64,000 nt of DNA from Acetobacteraceae bacterium (GCA_947475245.1 CANJLW010000004.1:62001-126000); one strand, 5' to 3'. Shown: positions 24,401 through 33,484, counted from the stretch's first letter. The notes: generated from the sequence alone by a model not told the origin. Program-made: numbers and translations.

Positions 24401-25366
24401 ATGACACTTTCACGACGCACCGCGATCGGTTCGGCGCTCGTCGCCGCTTTCGCGCCCTATGTCACCCGTTCCGCCGACGCCGCCCAACCGCCCGCCGGAC
24501 AACAGGCGCCGGCGTTTTACCGCTTCAAGGTCGGCAGCCTGGAAGTCACCGCCATCAACGACGGCGTCGCCTATCGCCCGCTCGACGGCTTCATCAAGAA
24601 CGCGCCGGATCAGGACGTGAAGAACGCGCTCGCCGCGGCCTTCCTCCCCACCGACAAAATGACCATTCCGTTTACCACGCTCGTCGTGAACACCGGCGCA
24701 AAGCTGGTGCTGCTCGATACCGGCAACGGCAATTCCGGCGCGCCGACCAGCGGCACCTGGATGACCAACTTCAAGGCGGCGGGCTTCGACCCCGCCAATG
24801 TCGACGCGATCATGATCAGCCATTTCCACGGCGATCACATCAACGGCCTGCGCCTGAAGGACGGTACGGAAGTATTCCCGAAAGCCGAACTGATGGTCCC
24901 GTCGGTCGAATGGGCCTATTGGATGAGCGACGAAAAGATGGCCGCCGCGCCGGAAGGGCTGAAGCCCAACTTCGCCAATGTCCGCCGCGTGTTCGGCCCG
25001 CGCGCCAAGGACGTGACGATGTTCGAATGGGACAAGGAACCCGTCACCGGCATCACCACCATCTCCGCGCCCGGTCACACACCCGGCCATACCGCCTTCG
25101 CTCTGGCGTCCGGCAATGCCAAGGCCATCGCGATGTCGGATACCACCAACAACCCGGCCCTGTTCGTGCGCAATCCCGAATGGTCCGCCGTTTTCGACAT
25201 GGATGCCGCGCAAGCCGTCACCACCCGCAAGCGCCTGCTGGACATGGCGGCGGCGGACAAGCTTCAGGTGTCGTTCTACCACGCGGCCTTCCCCGCCACC
25301 GGCTTCATCGCCAAGGACGGAGCGGGCTTTCAGATGGTGCCCATGAGCTGGCAGCCATCGATCTGA
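24401..25366 (+). CDS. Tat-exported metallo-beta-lactamase-fold hydrolase
   Basis: A 321-residue MBL-fold enzyme. The N-terminus MTLSRRTAIGSALVAAFAPYV is a Tat-type signal with paired arginines. The zinc motif is SHFHGDHINGL (HxHxDH), with a second histidine in PGHTPGHTAFAL and an aspartate in AMSDTTNN. A GGGAG ribosome-binding site precedes the ATG. It probably acts in the periplasm on a lactone, ester or similar substrate; quorum-quenching lactonases share this pattern, but no specific assignment is possible. Confidence 0.88.
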   Translation: MTLSRRTAIGSALVAAFAPYVTRSADAAQPPAGQQAPAFYRFKVGSLEVTAINDGVAYRPLDGFIKNAPDQDVKNALAAAFLPTDKMTIPFTTLVVNTGAKLVLLDTGNGNSGAPTSGTWMTNFKAAGFDPANVDAIMISHFHGDHINGLRLKDGTEVFPKAELMVPSVEWAYWMSDEKMAAAPEGLKPNFANVRRVFGPRAKDVTMFEWDKEPVTGITTISAPGHTPGHTAFALASGNAKAIAMSDTTNNPALFVRNPEWSAVFDMDAAQAVTTRKRLLDMAAADKLQVSFYHAAFPATGFIAKDGAGFQMVPMSWQPSI

Positions 25367-25378
25367 ACCCATGCCAAT

Positions 25379-25408
25379 CGCGCGCCCGGACCATCGTCCG
25401 GGCGCGCG
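25379..25408. terminator. Strong stem-loop between convergent genes
   Basis: A perfect 13-bp stem (CGCGCGCCCGGAC with GTCCGGGCGCGCG) and a 4-base loop lie between the ends of the MBL-fold and carbonic-anhydrase-like genes. Confidence 0.75.
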
Positions 25409-25424
25409 TGACGCCTTCGCCGGA

Positions 25425-25982
25425 TCAGCCGAACATTTCGACCTTTCCGTCCAACGCCATCAGGCCGGTTTCGACCTTCAACGTCGGCTGACGGATCGCA
25501 ACCTGGGCGCGGAACGCATCCAACGCCGCCTTATGAGTCGTCGTCTCTTTCGCCGCGTCGGCGACGGCATCCGCGCCATAGGCGATCTTCGCCGCGCCGC
25601 AGTCGCGGTGATCGATTGCGATGATCGACTTGATGTTGTGCAACTGCATCGACGCGCCCAGGTTTTCCCAGAACGCGGCGTGCCAGGTGGCGAAGGCGGG
25701 CGCCACCGCGCCGATCGCCGCGCCCGCGAACACGAACTGGCTGTATTTTCCGGCCAACCCGCGCCCCTTCATGTAATCCAGGGTCAGTTCCGGAAAGCGT
25801 GGATCGATGCAGTTCAACAGCATCGCCTCATAGTTGCCGGAAGCCGCCTGCACCGCGCCGGGCAGCATCAGCGCCGCGCCCGCCGCGCCGGCGGTCGTCA
25901 GAAACCCGCGACGCCCCATCGGCCGGCTGAAGAAATCGCCGCAGCAGCCGCACGTTTTCGCGCCATGTATTAAAGATGTCAT
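25425..25982 (-). CDS. Tat-exported beta-carbonic-anhydrase-like protein
   Basis: A 185-residue protein. A cysteine-containing head (KTCGCCGDFFSRP) precedes a Tat signal (MGRRGFLTTAGAAGAALMLPGAVQA). The mature part has NCIDPRFPE and HRDCGAAKIAYG, which match the zinc-binding Cys-x-Asp-x-Arg and His-x2-Cys patterns of beta-carbonic anhydrases. It would hydrate CO2 in the periplasm if active. I chose the ATG at 25982, where the head starts; frames upstream look non-coding. The gene is divergent from the ABC transporter set. Confidence 0.82.
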   Translation of the reverse strand: MTSLIHGAKTCGCCGDFFSRPMGRRGFLTTAGAAGAALMLPGAVQAASGNYEAMLLNCIDPRFPELTLDYMKGRGLAGKYSQFVFAGAAIGAVAPAFATWHAAFWENLGASMQLHNIKSIIAIDHRDCGAAKIAYGADAVADAAKETTTHKAALDAFRAQVAIRQPTLKVETGLMALDGKVEMFG

Positions 25983-26203
25983 GGTATTGAGCCTTTTTTG
26001 CACACAACAGAACCTGGGATCCGGCAAAACCGGACAACCGTTTCGATCAATAATCCAGCCCACCCGGCAAACACAAGGTTTTCGACGACCGCCGGAAACC
26101 TTCCGCAAAACACGGACATGTTCGGCGGGATCGTCAATTCTCCGTCTTGAACACAGCCGCGCCTTGCCCCACGATCCCCCCACTCAAACACAATGGGGGC
26201 AGC

Positions 26204-27187
26204 ATGAAGGTCGTGGCACGTTGGTTTACCGCCCTGGCTCTTTCCGCGATGGCGTCGATCGCCGCGCCGGACCGGGCCTGGGCGCAAAAATACGATTTCG
26301 CCGGCTCGGTCACCTGGTACGGACAGGTGCCGATCATGCTCGCGGTCGATAAAGGCTACTTCAAGGAACAAGGGCTGGAGGTGAACTATCAGGTCATCCT
26401 GTCCTCCGGCGACCGCCTTGCCTCCATCACCGCCGGCGCCACCGCGTTTTCCAATCTCGGCCGCACCGCCGTCATCCCCGCCATGGCCCGCGGCGACACC
26501 AGCTTCTACTTCTTCGCCAATATCGACGATTCCCCCGGTAACGAGGGGTGTTGGGCACGCCCCGGCGCAACCACCTTCAAGGACCTGAAGGGCAAGAAGG
26601 TCGCCGCCAATACCTCCGCCCAGGTCACCATGAACGGGCTGCTCGAAGTTCAGGGCATGACCGAAAAAGACATCCAGTTCGTCAACCTGCCGCCGAACGA
26701 AATGGCCGGCGCCCTGTCCAAGGGCGACGTCGACGCCGCCTGCGTCTGGCAACCCCTCCTCAACAACCTCAAAGCCGCCGTGCCCGACGGCAAGCTGCTG
26801 GGCACCGACATGGACACCCCCAACTACCAAAAATACCAGTCCATGGCCTCCCCCGACATCATGGTCATCTCCCGCAAACTGGTCGACGAACAACCCGATC
26901 ACGCCCGCAAGCTCGCCGCCGCGATCTTCAAGGCCGTCGACGAAACCATCGCCCAGCCCGAGGAAACCGCGAAAACAGTCGCCCATTGGTTCAAGAAGTC
27001 GCCCGAGGACGTGCTGGAAGGCATCAAGAGCTTCAAATACTTCGGCACCAAGGACCGGGAAGCGCACATGCAGCGCCACACCGCGCAAATGCAGTCGCTG
27101 GCGCAATGGCTCTACGACAATAAGAAAATCCCCACGCTGCCCGACGCGACGAAGTGGGCGAATACCAGCTTCCTGCCGAAACCATGA
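26204..27187 (+). CDS. NitT/TauT-type ABC transporter binding protein
   Basis: A 327-residue periplasmic binding protein with a Sec signal ending AWAQ (about residue 27). It contains the NMT1-like pattern YGQVPIMLAVDKGYFKEQGLEVNYQ. Proteins of this type bind sulfonates, nitrate, pyrimidine or thiamine precursors; the ligand is not clear. The start is chosen by the signal peptide. A short stem (CCCCCA with TGGGGG) spans the region just before the ATG and may mask the ribosome-binding site. It overlaps the permease gene by ATGA. Confidence 0.9.
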   Translation: MKVVARWFTALALSAMASIAAPDRAWAQKYDFAGSVTWYGQVPIMLAVDKGYFKEQGLEVNYQVILSSGDRLASITAGATAFSNLGRTAVIPAMARGDTSFYFFANIDDSPGNEGCWARPGATTFKDLKGKKVAANTSAQVTMNGLLEVQGMTEKDIQFVNLPPNEMAGALSKGDVDAACVWQPLLNNLKAAVPDGKLLGTDMDTPNYQKYQSMASPDIMVISRKLVDEQPDHARKLAAAIFKAVDETIAQPEETAKTVAHWFKKSPEDVLEGIKSFKYFGTKDREAHMQRHTAQMQSLAQWLYDNKKIPTLPDATKWANTSFLPKP

Positions 27188-27939
27188 TCCTGCGCGCCGC
27201 CATCGGGCTTGTCTCGGTGGCAGCCTTTCTTCTGCTCTGGCACGTCGCGACGACGGCCGGCTGGGTTTCCGGCGTCTTTCTGCCCGCCCCCGGCCTGGTC
27301 GCCAAGGTCGGGCTCGACCTGATCCGCGACGGCGAACTCTGGACCGCGATCTGGGTCTCCTCCGGCCGGGTCTTCGCCGGATTCTTCCTGGCCGGCGCGG
27401 TCGCCATTCCCCTGGGCGTCGTCATGGGCGTGTGGTGGCCGGCGAAGGCGATTGTCGATCCCTTCGTCTCGCTCCTGCGGCCGCTGCCGTCGATCACCTG
27501 GATCCCGCTGACGATCCTGTGGCTGGGGATCGGCGAGCAGCAGAAGATCGCCATCGTCTTCCTGGGCTCCTGGATCTACATCCTGGTCTACACGCTGGCG
27601 GCGGTGAAACGCGTCGATCCGCTGCTGATCCGCGCCGCGCGCAATCTCGGCGCGTCCGATCTGTCCGTCATGACCCGAGTCATCCTGCCGGGCGCGCTGC
27701 CGGGCATTCTGTCCGGCATGAAGATCACCCTCGCGATCTCCTGGTCCTGCGTGCTGTCCGCCGAAATGGTCGCCGCGCAAACCGGTCTCGGCGCGCTGAT
27801 CTGGCAGGGCAAGGACTGGGGCAACCTGCCGCAGGTGCTGGTCGGCATGGTCGGCATCTCCATCACCGTGCTGATCGCCGACGCCGTCGCGGATCGGATA
27901 GAACGGCTGCTGCTGCCGTGGGAACGTCACCGCCGATGA
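27184..27939 (+). CDS. NitT/TauT-type ABC transporter permease
   Basis: A 251-residue inner-membrane permease with about six transmembrane segments. The cytoplasmic EAA loop reads AARNLGASDLSVMTRVILPGALPGILSGMK, the contact site for the ATPase. It overlaps both neighbours by four bases, forming a compact three-gene operon with its binding protein and ATPase. Confidence 0.93.
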   Translation: MILRAAIGLVSVAAFLLLWHVATTAGWVSGVFLPAPGLVAKVGLDLIRDGELWTAIWVSSGRVFAGFFLAGAVAIPLGVVMGVWWPAKAIVDPFVSLLRPLPSITWIPLTILWLGIGEQQKIAIVFLGSWIYILVYTLAAVKRVDPLLIRAARNLGASDLSVMTRVILPGALPGILSGMKITLAISWSCVLSAEMVAAQTGLGALIWQGKDWGNLPQVLVGMVGISITVLIADAVADRIERLLLPWERHRR

Positions 27940-28739
27940 GCACACCCATCCTGACCGCCGAACACGTCGGCAAGATCTTCACGGCGCGCGGTGCCGACAG
28001 TGTCGTCGCCATCCAGGACCTTTCGCTGACAATCGATGAGGGGGAGTTCGTCTGCCTCCTCGGAGCCTCCGGCTGCGGCAAGACGACCATGCTCAATATC
28101 TTCGCCGGGTTCACCCAACCCACTTCGGGGCGCGTGACCCTGCGCGGCCGCCCGATCCTGAAGATCGAACCGCGCTGCGGCATGGTGTTCCAATCCTACG
28201 CCCTGTTCCCCTGGCGCACCGTCCTCGGCAACGTCGAATTCGGCCTCCAGATGCAGGGCGTGGCCGCCGCCGAACGCCGCCGCCGAGCGGAACGGTTCAT
28301 TGAGATGGTGCACCTGAAGGGGTTCGAGAGGCATTACCCGTCGGAACTTTCCGGCGGCATGCAGCAACGCGTCAGCCTGGCCCGCGTGCTGGCCGCCGAT
28401 CCCGACGTGCTGCTGATGGACGAACCCTTCGCCGCGCTTGACGCCATGACGCGCCAGACGATGCAGGACGAACTGCTGACGATCCAGGAAGCCAGCCGCA
28501 AGACCGTGGTCTTCATCACGCACAGCATCGACGAGGCCATGATTCTCGCCGATCGCATCGTCATCATGTCCGCGCGTCCTGGGCGGGTGAAAACCATCCT
28601 GGCGAATACACTCCCCCGCCCCCGGCGCGCCGACGTGCAGCTTTCCCCCGCCTACGCCGCCCTCAAGGCCGAAGTCTGGTCCCTCGTCCAGGCCGAAGTC
28701 CTCGGCCACGCGGAAGCGACGCGCCTGCGATCGGATTAG
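27936..28739 (+). CDS. NitT/TauT-type ABC transporter ATPase
   Basis: A 267-residue ATPase. Walker A is GASGCGKTT, the Q loop is MVFQSYALFPWRTV, the signature is LSGGMQQR and Walker B is VLLMDEPFAALD, followed by the switch histidine in FITHSIDEA. It powers uptake through the adjacent permease. No regulatory C-terminal domain is present. It is last in the operon; a 120-base gap without a gene separates it from nfu. Confidence 0.95.
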   Translation: MSTPILTAEHVGKIFTARGADSVVAIQDLSLTIDEGEFVCLLGASGCGKTTMLNIFAGFTQPTSGRVTLRGRPILKIEPRCGMVFQSYALFPWRTVLGNVEFGLQMQGVAAAERRRRAERFIEMVHLKGFERHYPSELSGGMQQRVSLARVLAADPDVLLMDEPFAALDAMTRQTMQDELLTIQEASRKTVVFITHSIDEAMILADRIVIMSARPGRVKTILANTLPRPRRADVQLSPAYAALKAEVWSLVQAEVLGHAEATRLRSD

Positions 28740-28859
28740 CCCCCTCTTGTCAAAGCAGATGATTCGACCGATGTAGCGGCCTACGACAGTACCGCGCCGG
28801 TCCGGATTAACGGGCTCCCGACTTAACCGAAAACGGCCAACATTAAGGGATCGATTTCC

Positions 28860-29426
28860 ATGTTCATCGAAACCGAGGGCACACCGAACCCCGCGACGCT
28901 GAAGTTCCTGCCGGGTCGCCCGGTGATGGGGGTCTCGACCGCCGACTTCGCCTCTGCCTCCGTCGCCACGCGCAGCCCCCTGGCCTATGCGCTGTTCGGC
29001 CTGCCCGGAGTCGCCCGCGTGTTCTTCGGCGGCGATTTCATCACCGTCACCAAGACCGATGAGGTGTCGTGGCAGGCGTTGAAGACGCAGGTCCTGGGCG
29101 CGATCATGGACCATTTCGTCTCCGGCCTGCCGATCATCGAAGGTTCGGCCGGTGACGACCTGTTCGCCGAGGAAGACGTCGATCCCGCCGATCGCGAAGT
29201 GGTGGAACAGATCAAGGAACTGCTCGACACCCGCGTGCGCCCGGCCGTCGCCGGCGACGGCGGCGACATCGTGTTCCGCGGCTTCCGCGAAGGCATCGTG
29301 CGCCTGCACATGCAGGGCGCATGCTCCGGCTGCCCGTCCTCGCGCGCGACGCTGAAGCATGGGATCGAGAACATGCTGCGCCACTACGTTCCCGAAGTCC
29401 TGTCGGTCGAACAGGTCGAATTCTGA
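28860..29426 (+). CDS. nfu: NifU-like iron-sulfur scaffold protein
   Basis: A 188-residue protein with an N-terminal Nfu domain (MFIETEGTPNPATLKFLPG) and a C-terminal NifU domain with the CxxC motif in GACSGCPSSRATL, which holds a 4Fe-4S cluster for transfer to target enzymes. The two-domain length is typical of alphaproteobacterial and mitochondrial Nfu1. It is followed by a nitroreductase-type gene and tsaB-rimI, a common core-genome order. Confidence 0.95.
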   Translation: MFIETEGTPNPATLKFLPGRPVMGVSTADFASASVATRSPLAYALFGLPGVARVFFGGDFITVTKTDEVSWQALKTQVLGAIMDHFVSGLPIIEGSAGDDLFAEEDVDPADREVVEQIKELLDTRVRPAVAGDGGDIVFRGFREGIVRLHMQGACSGCPSSRATLKHGIENMLRHYVPEVLSVEQVEF

Positions 29427-29513
29427 CGCGCGGCGGGGTAACGCCCCGAACACCGATTGACGGAACCTTTGCCGCACCGCAGCATCGAACCCGATCACGA
29501 TCAGGAGAAGACC

Positions 29514-30101
29514 ATGACGCTCGATGATGCCGCACTGGATGCGCTGTTTCGGGAGGCCCGTTCGCAGAATAAGTGGCGCGATGAGCCGGTATCCGACGAT
29601 ACCATTCGCGCGTTGTACGACGTTCTGAAGTTCGGCCCGACCTCCGCCAACTGCTCCCCGGCGCGCTTCCTGTTTCTGCGCACACCGGAATCGAAGCAGC
29701 GCCTGGCTCCGGCGCTGTCGTCGGGCAACATGGAAAAGACCATGTCCGCCCCGGTGACCGTCATCGTCGCCTACGATCCCAAATTCTACGACAAGCTGCC
29801 CAAGCTGTTTCCGCACAACCCGGACGCGGCAAGCTGGTTCACCAGCAACGACTCGCTGGCCGCCACCACGGCGTTTCGCAACGGCACCCTCCAGGGCGCC
29901 TATCTGATGATCGCGGCCCGCTCGCTCGGCCTCGATGTCGGCGCCATGTCGGGCTTCGACAATAATAAGGTCGACGAGATTTTCCTGTCGTCCCGCGGCT
30001 GGCGTTCCAACTTCCTGGTCAATATCGGCCACGGCGACCCGGCCGGCGTCTTCAACCGCTCTCCCCGGCTTGATTTCGACGAGGCGTGCGACCTCCTCTG
30101 A
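29514..30101 (+). CDS. RutE/HadB-type nitroreductase (malonic-semialdehyde-reductase-like)
   Basis: A 195-residue flavin-dependent nitroreductase-fold protein. It starts [21 protein letters not shown] behind an AGGAGA site and has the FMN-binding [13 protein letters not shown] segment and [14 protein letters not shown] near the C-terminus. The RutE group reduces malonic semialdehyde to 3-hydroxypropionate in uracil breakdown. No other rut genes are nearby, so a general aldehyde or quinone reductase role is equally possible. Confidence 0.87.
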   Translation: MTLDDAALDALFREARSQNKWRDEPVSDDTIRALYDVLKFGPTSANCSPARFLFLRTPESKQRLAPALSSGNMEKTMSAPVTVIVAYDPKFYDKLPKLFPHNPDAASWFTSNDSLAATTAFRNGTLQGAYLMIAARSLGLDVGAMSGFDNNKVDEIFLSSRGWRSNFLVNIGHGDPAGVFNRSPRLDFDEACDLL

Positions 30102-30116
30102 GCATCGGCCGCGGGC

Positions 30117-30779
30117 ATGGCCTGTATCCTGACTCTGGACGCCGCCCTGGCGCGCTGTTCGGCCGCCGTCATCCGTGACGGTCAGGTCGTAGCGGCGCGC
30201 CAGTCGGCCCGCGCTTATGGCGAAACCGATCCGCTTCCCGAAATGCTGACCCAGGTCCTGCACGACGCCGCGATCGCACCGGCCGAACTGGACGCGATCG
30301 GCGTGACTCTGGGACCGGGCAGCTTCACCGGCATCCGCGGCGCGCTGGCCTTGGCGCACGGCCTGGGTCTGGGCGCGGGCGTCGCCGTCGTCGGCGTCAC
30401 GGTCGGCGAAGCCATCGCCGCCGATCTGCCGCGCGCCCAGGGGCGAACCGTCTGGGTCGCCGTGCATAACCAACGCGGGCGCGTGTTCATCGAGCAAGAC
30501 GGCATGGTCGCCGCCTGGCCGGAGGACGCGCTTCCCCCCACCACCGGCGAAATGGCCATTGCCGGCGATGCCTGCGCCGCCGTCGCCGCTCGGCTTGCCG
30601 CCAAGGGCATCGACGTGATGCTGACCGACGTGCTGTATCCCACCCCCATCGGCATCGCCGCCGCCGCGGTCGAACGCATGGCCGGCCGCCTGCCCGCCCG
30701 CGCGGCGCAGCCGCTTTATGTCGATCCCCCCGCCGTCAGCCGCCCCAAACACGATCCCCGGCTGCCGCCGGTTGCATGA
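30117..30779 (+). CDS. tsaB: tRNA t6A biosynthesis protein TsaB
   Basis: A 220-residue ASKHA-fold protein with the motifs ILTLDAALARCSAAVI and IGVTLGPGSFTGIRGALALAHGLG, which are typical of TsaB. It forms a complex with TsaD and TsaE to make the threonylcarbamoyladenosine modification at position 37 of tRNAs reading ANN codons. It overlaps rimI by ATGA, a very common pairing. Confidence 0.95.
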   Translation: MACILTLDAALARCSAAVIRDGQVVAARQSARAYGETDPLPEMLTQVLHDAAIAPAELDAIGVTLGPGSFTGIRGALALAHGLGLGAGVAVVGVTVGEAIAADLPRAQGRTVWVAVHNQRGRVFIEQDGMVAAWPEDALPPTTGEMAIAGDACAAVAARLAAKGIDVMLTDVLYPTPIGIAAAAVERMAGRLPARAAQPLYVDPPAVSRPKHDPRLPPVA

Positions 30780-31267
30780 ACGACATCCCGATGGCCGACG
30801 CGACAGCGACACTGCGAATCGCAACCCTCGCTGACGTGACGCGCCTGGCCGCCATACACGCCGCCGCCTTTCCCAAGGGCGAGGCCTGGAGCGAAACGGT
30901 CATCGGCCTGCAGATCGCCGCCCATAACGTCTTCGCGCTGTTGGACGAGCGCGGCGGCATGATGTTGGCCCGCGTGATCGTCGACGAGGCCGAAATCGTC
31001 ACCCTTGCCGTCGAACCCGCCCAGCGCCGCCAGGGTCTCGGCGGCGACCTGATGGGCGCGGCGCTGGCCCTCGCGGCCGAACGCGGGGCCAGGGCGATGT
31101 TCCTGGAAGTCGACATCTCCAACGCGCCCGCCAAGGCGCTGTATGCGCGATCCGGGTTTTTCCAGGTCGGGCGGCGCAAGCGCTACTACGCGAACGGTGC
31201 CGACGCGCTGATCCTGCGCGCCGAACTCGGCCCCGACGGCACCGTATCGCGCATTCCGCCGGAATAA
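30776..31267 (+). CDS. rimI: Ribosomal-protein-alanine N-acetyltransferase RimI
   Basis: A 163-residue GNAT protein. The acetyl-CoA-binding motif is VEPAQRRQGLGGDLM and the C-terminal element is LYARSGFFQVGRRKRYY. RimI acetylates the N-terminus of ribosomal protein S18. The coupling with tsaB supports the assignment over a general GNAT enzyme. It converges on a TusA-like gene with a 7-base gap. Confidence 0.9.
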   Translation: MNDIPMADATATLRIATLADVTRLAAIHAAAFPKGEAWSETVIGLQIAAHNVFALLDERGGMMLARVIVDEAEIVTLAVEPAQRRQGLGGDLMGAALALAAERGARAMFLEVDISNAPAKALYARSGFFQVGRRKRYYANGADALILRAELGPDGTVSRIPPE

Positions 31268-31274
31268 CCCGTCG

Positions 31275-31520
31275 TTAGCCGCCGCGCCGCAGCACCAGCA
31301 GCGTCGCCCCGTCGTCTTCCAGACTCTGCGATACAACCGTGTGCCCCTGCTCGGTCGCGGTGCGCGGAACGTTGCGCAAGGGTTCCGCCCCCCGGAGTCG
31401 CACGTTCAGTATTTCCCCTGGTGAAAGACGATCCAGTGCCAATCGCACCCGGACAAAAGTCATCGGGCAGATTTCCTTTGTTATATCCAGCGTCGGAGCC
31501 GTCTCTTGTGTCGCGCTCAT
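31275..31520 (-). CDS. TusA-family sulfurtransferase
   Basis: An 81-residue protein with the conserved Cys-Pro motif at residues 18-19 (EICPMTFVRVRLALDRLSPGE) that carries a persulfide. TusA-like proteins relay sulfur for tRNA thiolation, molybdenum cofactor or sulfur oxidation. The length matches the family. It is divergent from the mucR-like gene and shares its promoter region. Confidence 0.9.
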   Translation of the reverse strand: MSATQETAPTLDITKEICPMTFVRVRLALDRLSPGEILNVRLRGAEPLRNVPRTATEQGHTVVSQSLEDDGATLLVLRRGG

Positions 31521-31551
31521 TCAGTTTGCTCCCGAACAGTCGAATTGCACA

Positions 31552-31580
31552 TTGCGAAAATATCGACACTAACTCTATAT
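31552..31580 (+). promoter_or_regulatory. Candidate sigma-70 promoter of the mucR-like gene
   Basis: TTGCGA and CTATAT are separated by 17 bases in an AT-rich stretch unlike its surroundings, 33 bases before the start codon. The AT-rich character would also suit autoregulation by a Ros/MucR protein. Confidence 0.45.
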
Positions 31581-31612
31581 GATCGTTATCAGCTTGTGCG
31601 AAGGATGTTGAG

Positions 31613-32041
31613 ATGACCGATTCTGCGGCGACCGACTCAATCCTTGGACTCACCGCCAAAATAGTTGCCGCGCATGTTGCCAACAATGCGGTGGAACCCG
31701 CCGCCCTGCCGTCGCTGATCGTCGCCGTGTACCAGGCGATGGTGAACACATCCTCCGCGGCCGAAGTTGCGCCCGCCGCCCCCGCGCCGCGCCCGCAACC
31801 GGCCGTGCCGATCAAGCGTTCGATCTTCCCCGATTATCTGGTCTGCCTGGAAGACGGCAAGCACTTCAAAACCCTGAAACGCCACCTGAAGACCACCTTT
31901 GGCATGACGCCCGACCAATATCGCACGCGTTGGGGCCTTGCCGCCGACTATCCCATGGTCGCGCCCAAGTATGCCGAACGCCGCTCCGACCTCGCCAAAA
32001 AAATCGGCCTCGGCACGCGGTCACGCTCTCAAACCGTCTGA
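31613..32041 (+). CDS. mucR: MucR/Ros-family zinc-finger transcriptional regulator
   Basis: A 142-residue regulator. The C-terminal domain carries the Ros/MucR zinc finger YLVCLEDGKHFKTLKRHLKTTFGMTPDQYR; the N-terminal half is a helical oligomerisation region with a proline/alanine linker. MucR proteins bind AT-rich sites and repress exopolysaccharide, motility and cell-cycle genes in alphaproteobacteria. It precedes fur and olsB. The finger has a single cysteine before its histidines, as in several MucR relatives. Confidence 0.92.
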   Translation: MTDSAATDSILGLTAKIVAAHVANNAVEPAALPSLIVAVYQAMVNTSSAAEVAPAAPAPRPQPAVPIKRSIFPDYLVCLEDGKHFKTLKRHLKTTFGMTPDQYRTRWGLAADYPMVAPKYAERRSDLAKKIGLGTRSRSQTV

Positions 32042-32159
32042 AAATCGGGGCTGACCGCCCGTAATCCGGGGGGCATGGACAGCAGCGTTCCTGATCGGCT
32101 ACGCCACCGTGGAAATCGCGCGCCGACCGCATCGGCGATGGTTGGTCAAAAGGAATCGG

Positions 32160-32666
32160 ATGGAATCGCGCATCGAGCGCCTGTGCATCGAACGGGGCCT
32201 TAAAATGACCGGACAGCGTCGGGTCATCGCCCGCGTTCTGTCCGACGCCAGCGACCACCCGGATGTCGAGGAACTCTACCGACGCGCGGCGGAACTCGAT
32301 TCCCGCATCTCCATCGCCACCGTTTACCGCACCGTCCGCCTGTTCGAGGAAAAAAGCATCATCGAACGCCGCGATTTCGGCGGCGGACGCGCGCGCTACG
32401 AACCCACCGAACACGGCCACCATTACCACCTCATCGACATCGACTCCGGCAAGGTCGTCGAATTCGAAGACTCCGACCACGACGCCCTTATTCGCGCCAT
32501 CGCCGCTCGGCTTGGCTTCGACCTCGTGTCGCTGCGCCTGGAATTGTTCGGACGAAAATTGCAGCCGGCCGATGCCGCCCGCGCGCGCGTCAAACCCGCC
32601 GGCCTGTCGAAATCCGAGCACGCCGTCCCGACGCACGTCCCCTCCAACGATGGCGCTTCTCAATGA
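32160..32666 (+). CDS. fur: Fur-family metal-responsive regulator
   Basis: A 168-residue Fur protein. The winged helix includes LKMTGQRRVIARVL and ISIATVYRTVRLFEEKSII, and the metal region is EPTEHGHHYHLIDIDSGKVVEFED. It lacks the C-terminal CxxC pairs of E. coli Fur, as in the alphaproteobacterial Fur/Mur branch, which often senses manganese as well as iron. The start at 32160 follows AAGGAAT. It overlaps olsB by ATGA. Confidence 0.92.
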   Translation: MESRIERLCIERGLKMTGQRRVIARVLSDASDHPDVEELYRRAAELDSRISIATVYRTVRLFEEKSIIERRDFGGGRARYEPTEHGHHYHLIDIDSGKVVEFEDSDHDALIRAIAARLGFDLVSLRLELFGRKLQPADAARARVKPAGLSKSEHAVPTHVPSNDGASQ

Positions 32667-33484
32667 ACGACACCGGCAGCAAGGCTTTCACGGAAATCAG
32701 GGCCGGCAATCTCGGCGTTCGTCTGGCGACCGACGCGGCCGAAATCGACGCCATTCAAGCGCTGCGCTACCGCGTTTTCTACGAGGAAATGGGCGCCCGC
32801 CCAGATGCCGAAACATCGGCCAGTAAGCGCGATCGCGATGCCTATGATGCCGTCGCCGATCACCTTCTGGTCTTCGATCATGCCCTGGGCGAAGGCGTCG
32901 AAGGCATCGTCGGTGCCTATCGACTGATCCGCAAGGAAGCCGCATCGAAACTGGACGGCTTCTACTCCGCCGGCGAGTACGACATCGGCACGTTGGAACG
33001 CTTCGACGGCAAGGTGCTTGAACTCGGGCGATCCTGCGTCGATGCCGGGCACCGCAGCCGATCCGTGATGCAACTGCTGTGGCGCGGCATCGCCGCTTAC
33101 GTGTTCCAGCACGACATCGCGCTGATGTTCGGCTGCGCCAGCTTTCCGGGCATCGACCCCGATGCGCACGCGGCGGAGCTGACCTATCTGTACTACAACC
33201 ACCTCGCCCCCGCGGCCATTCGCCCGCGTGCCCTGCCGCATCGCTATATCGAGATGCGGCGTTTGGATCAGGACGAGATCAACCCGCGCAAGGCGCTGGC
33301 CTCCCTGCCGCCGCTGATCAAGGGTTACCTCCGACTGGGCGGCTTCGTCGGCGACGGGGCGGTCATCGACCCGCAATTCAACACCACCGACATCGCCGTC
33401 ATCGTCAAAACCGATCTGATCACCGACAAGTATTTCAAGCACTACGAACGCCAGACCCGCGACGAGCCGGACGAAGCCCGCTAA
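32663..33484 (+). CDS. olsB: L-ornithine N-alpha-acyltransferase OlsB
   Basis: A 273-residue acyltransferase with the OlsB pattern VRLATDAAEIDAIQALRYRVFYEEMGA, DHLLVFDHALG and LELGRSCVDAGHRSR. It transfers a 3-hydroxyacyl chain from acyl carrier protein to ornithine, the first step of ornithine-lipid synthesis at the inner membrane. olsA is not in the window. The stop overlaps that of flhB on the other strand by three bases. Confidence 0.92.
   Translation: MNDTGSKAFTEIRAGNLGVRLATDAAEIDAIQALRYRVFYEEMGARPDAETSASKRDRDAYDAVADHLLVFDHALGEGVEGIVGAYRLIRKEAASKLDGFYSAGEYDIGTLERFDGKVLELGRSCVDAGHRSRSVMQLLWRGIAAYVFQHDIALMFGCASFPGIDPDAHAAELTYLYYNHLAPAAIRPRALPHRYIEMRRLDQDEINPRKALASLPPLIKGYLRLGGFVGDGAVIDPQFNTTDIAVIVKTDLITDKYFKHYERQTRDEPDEAR

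Noticed and set aside
25983-26203. Thiamine (TPP) riboswitch before the NMT1-type binding protein
   Set aside because: The CTGAGA-type THI-box elements are absent; only short ordinary hairpins are seen.
27927-30824. 965-codon minus-strand frame
   Set aside because: It is antisense to five well-supported genes and low in complexity; a typical high-GC shadow.
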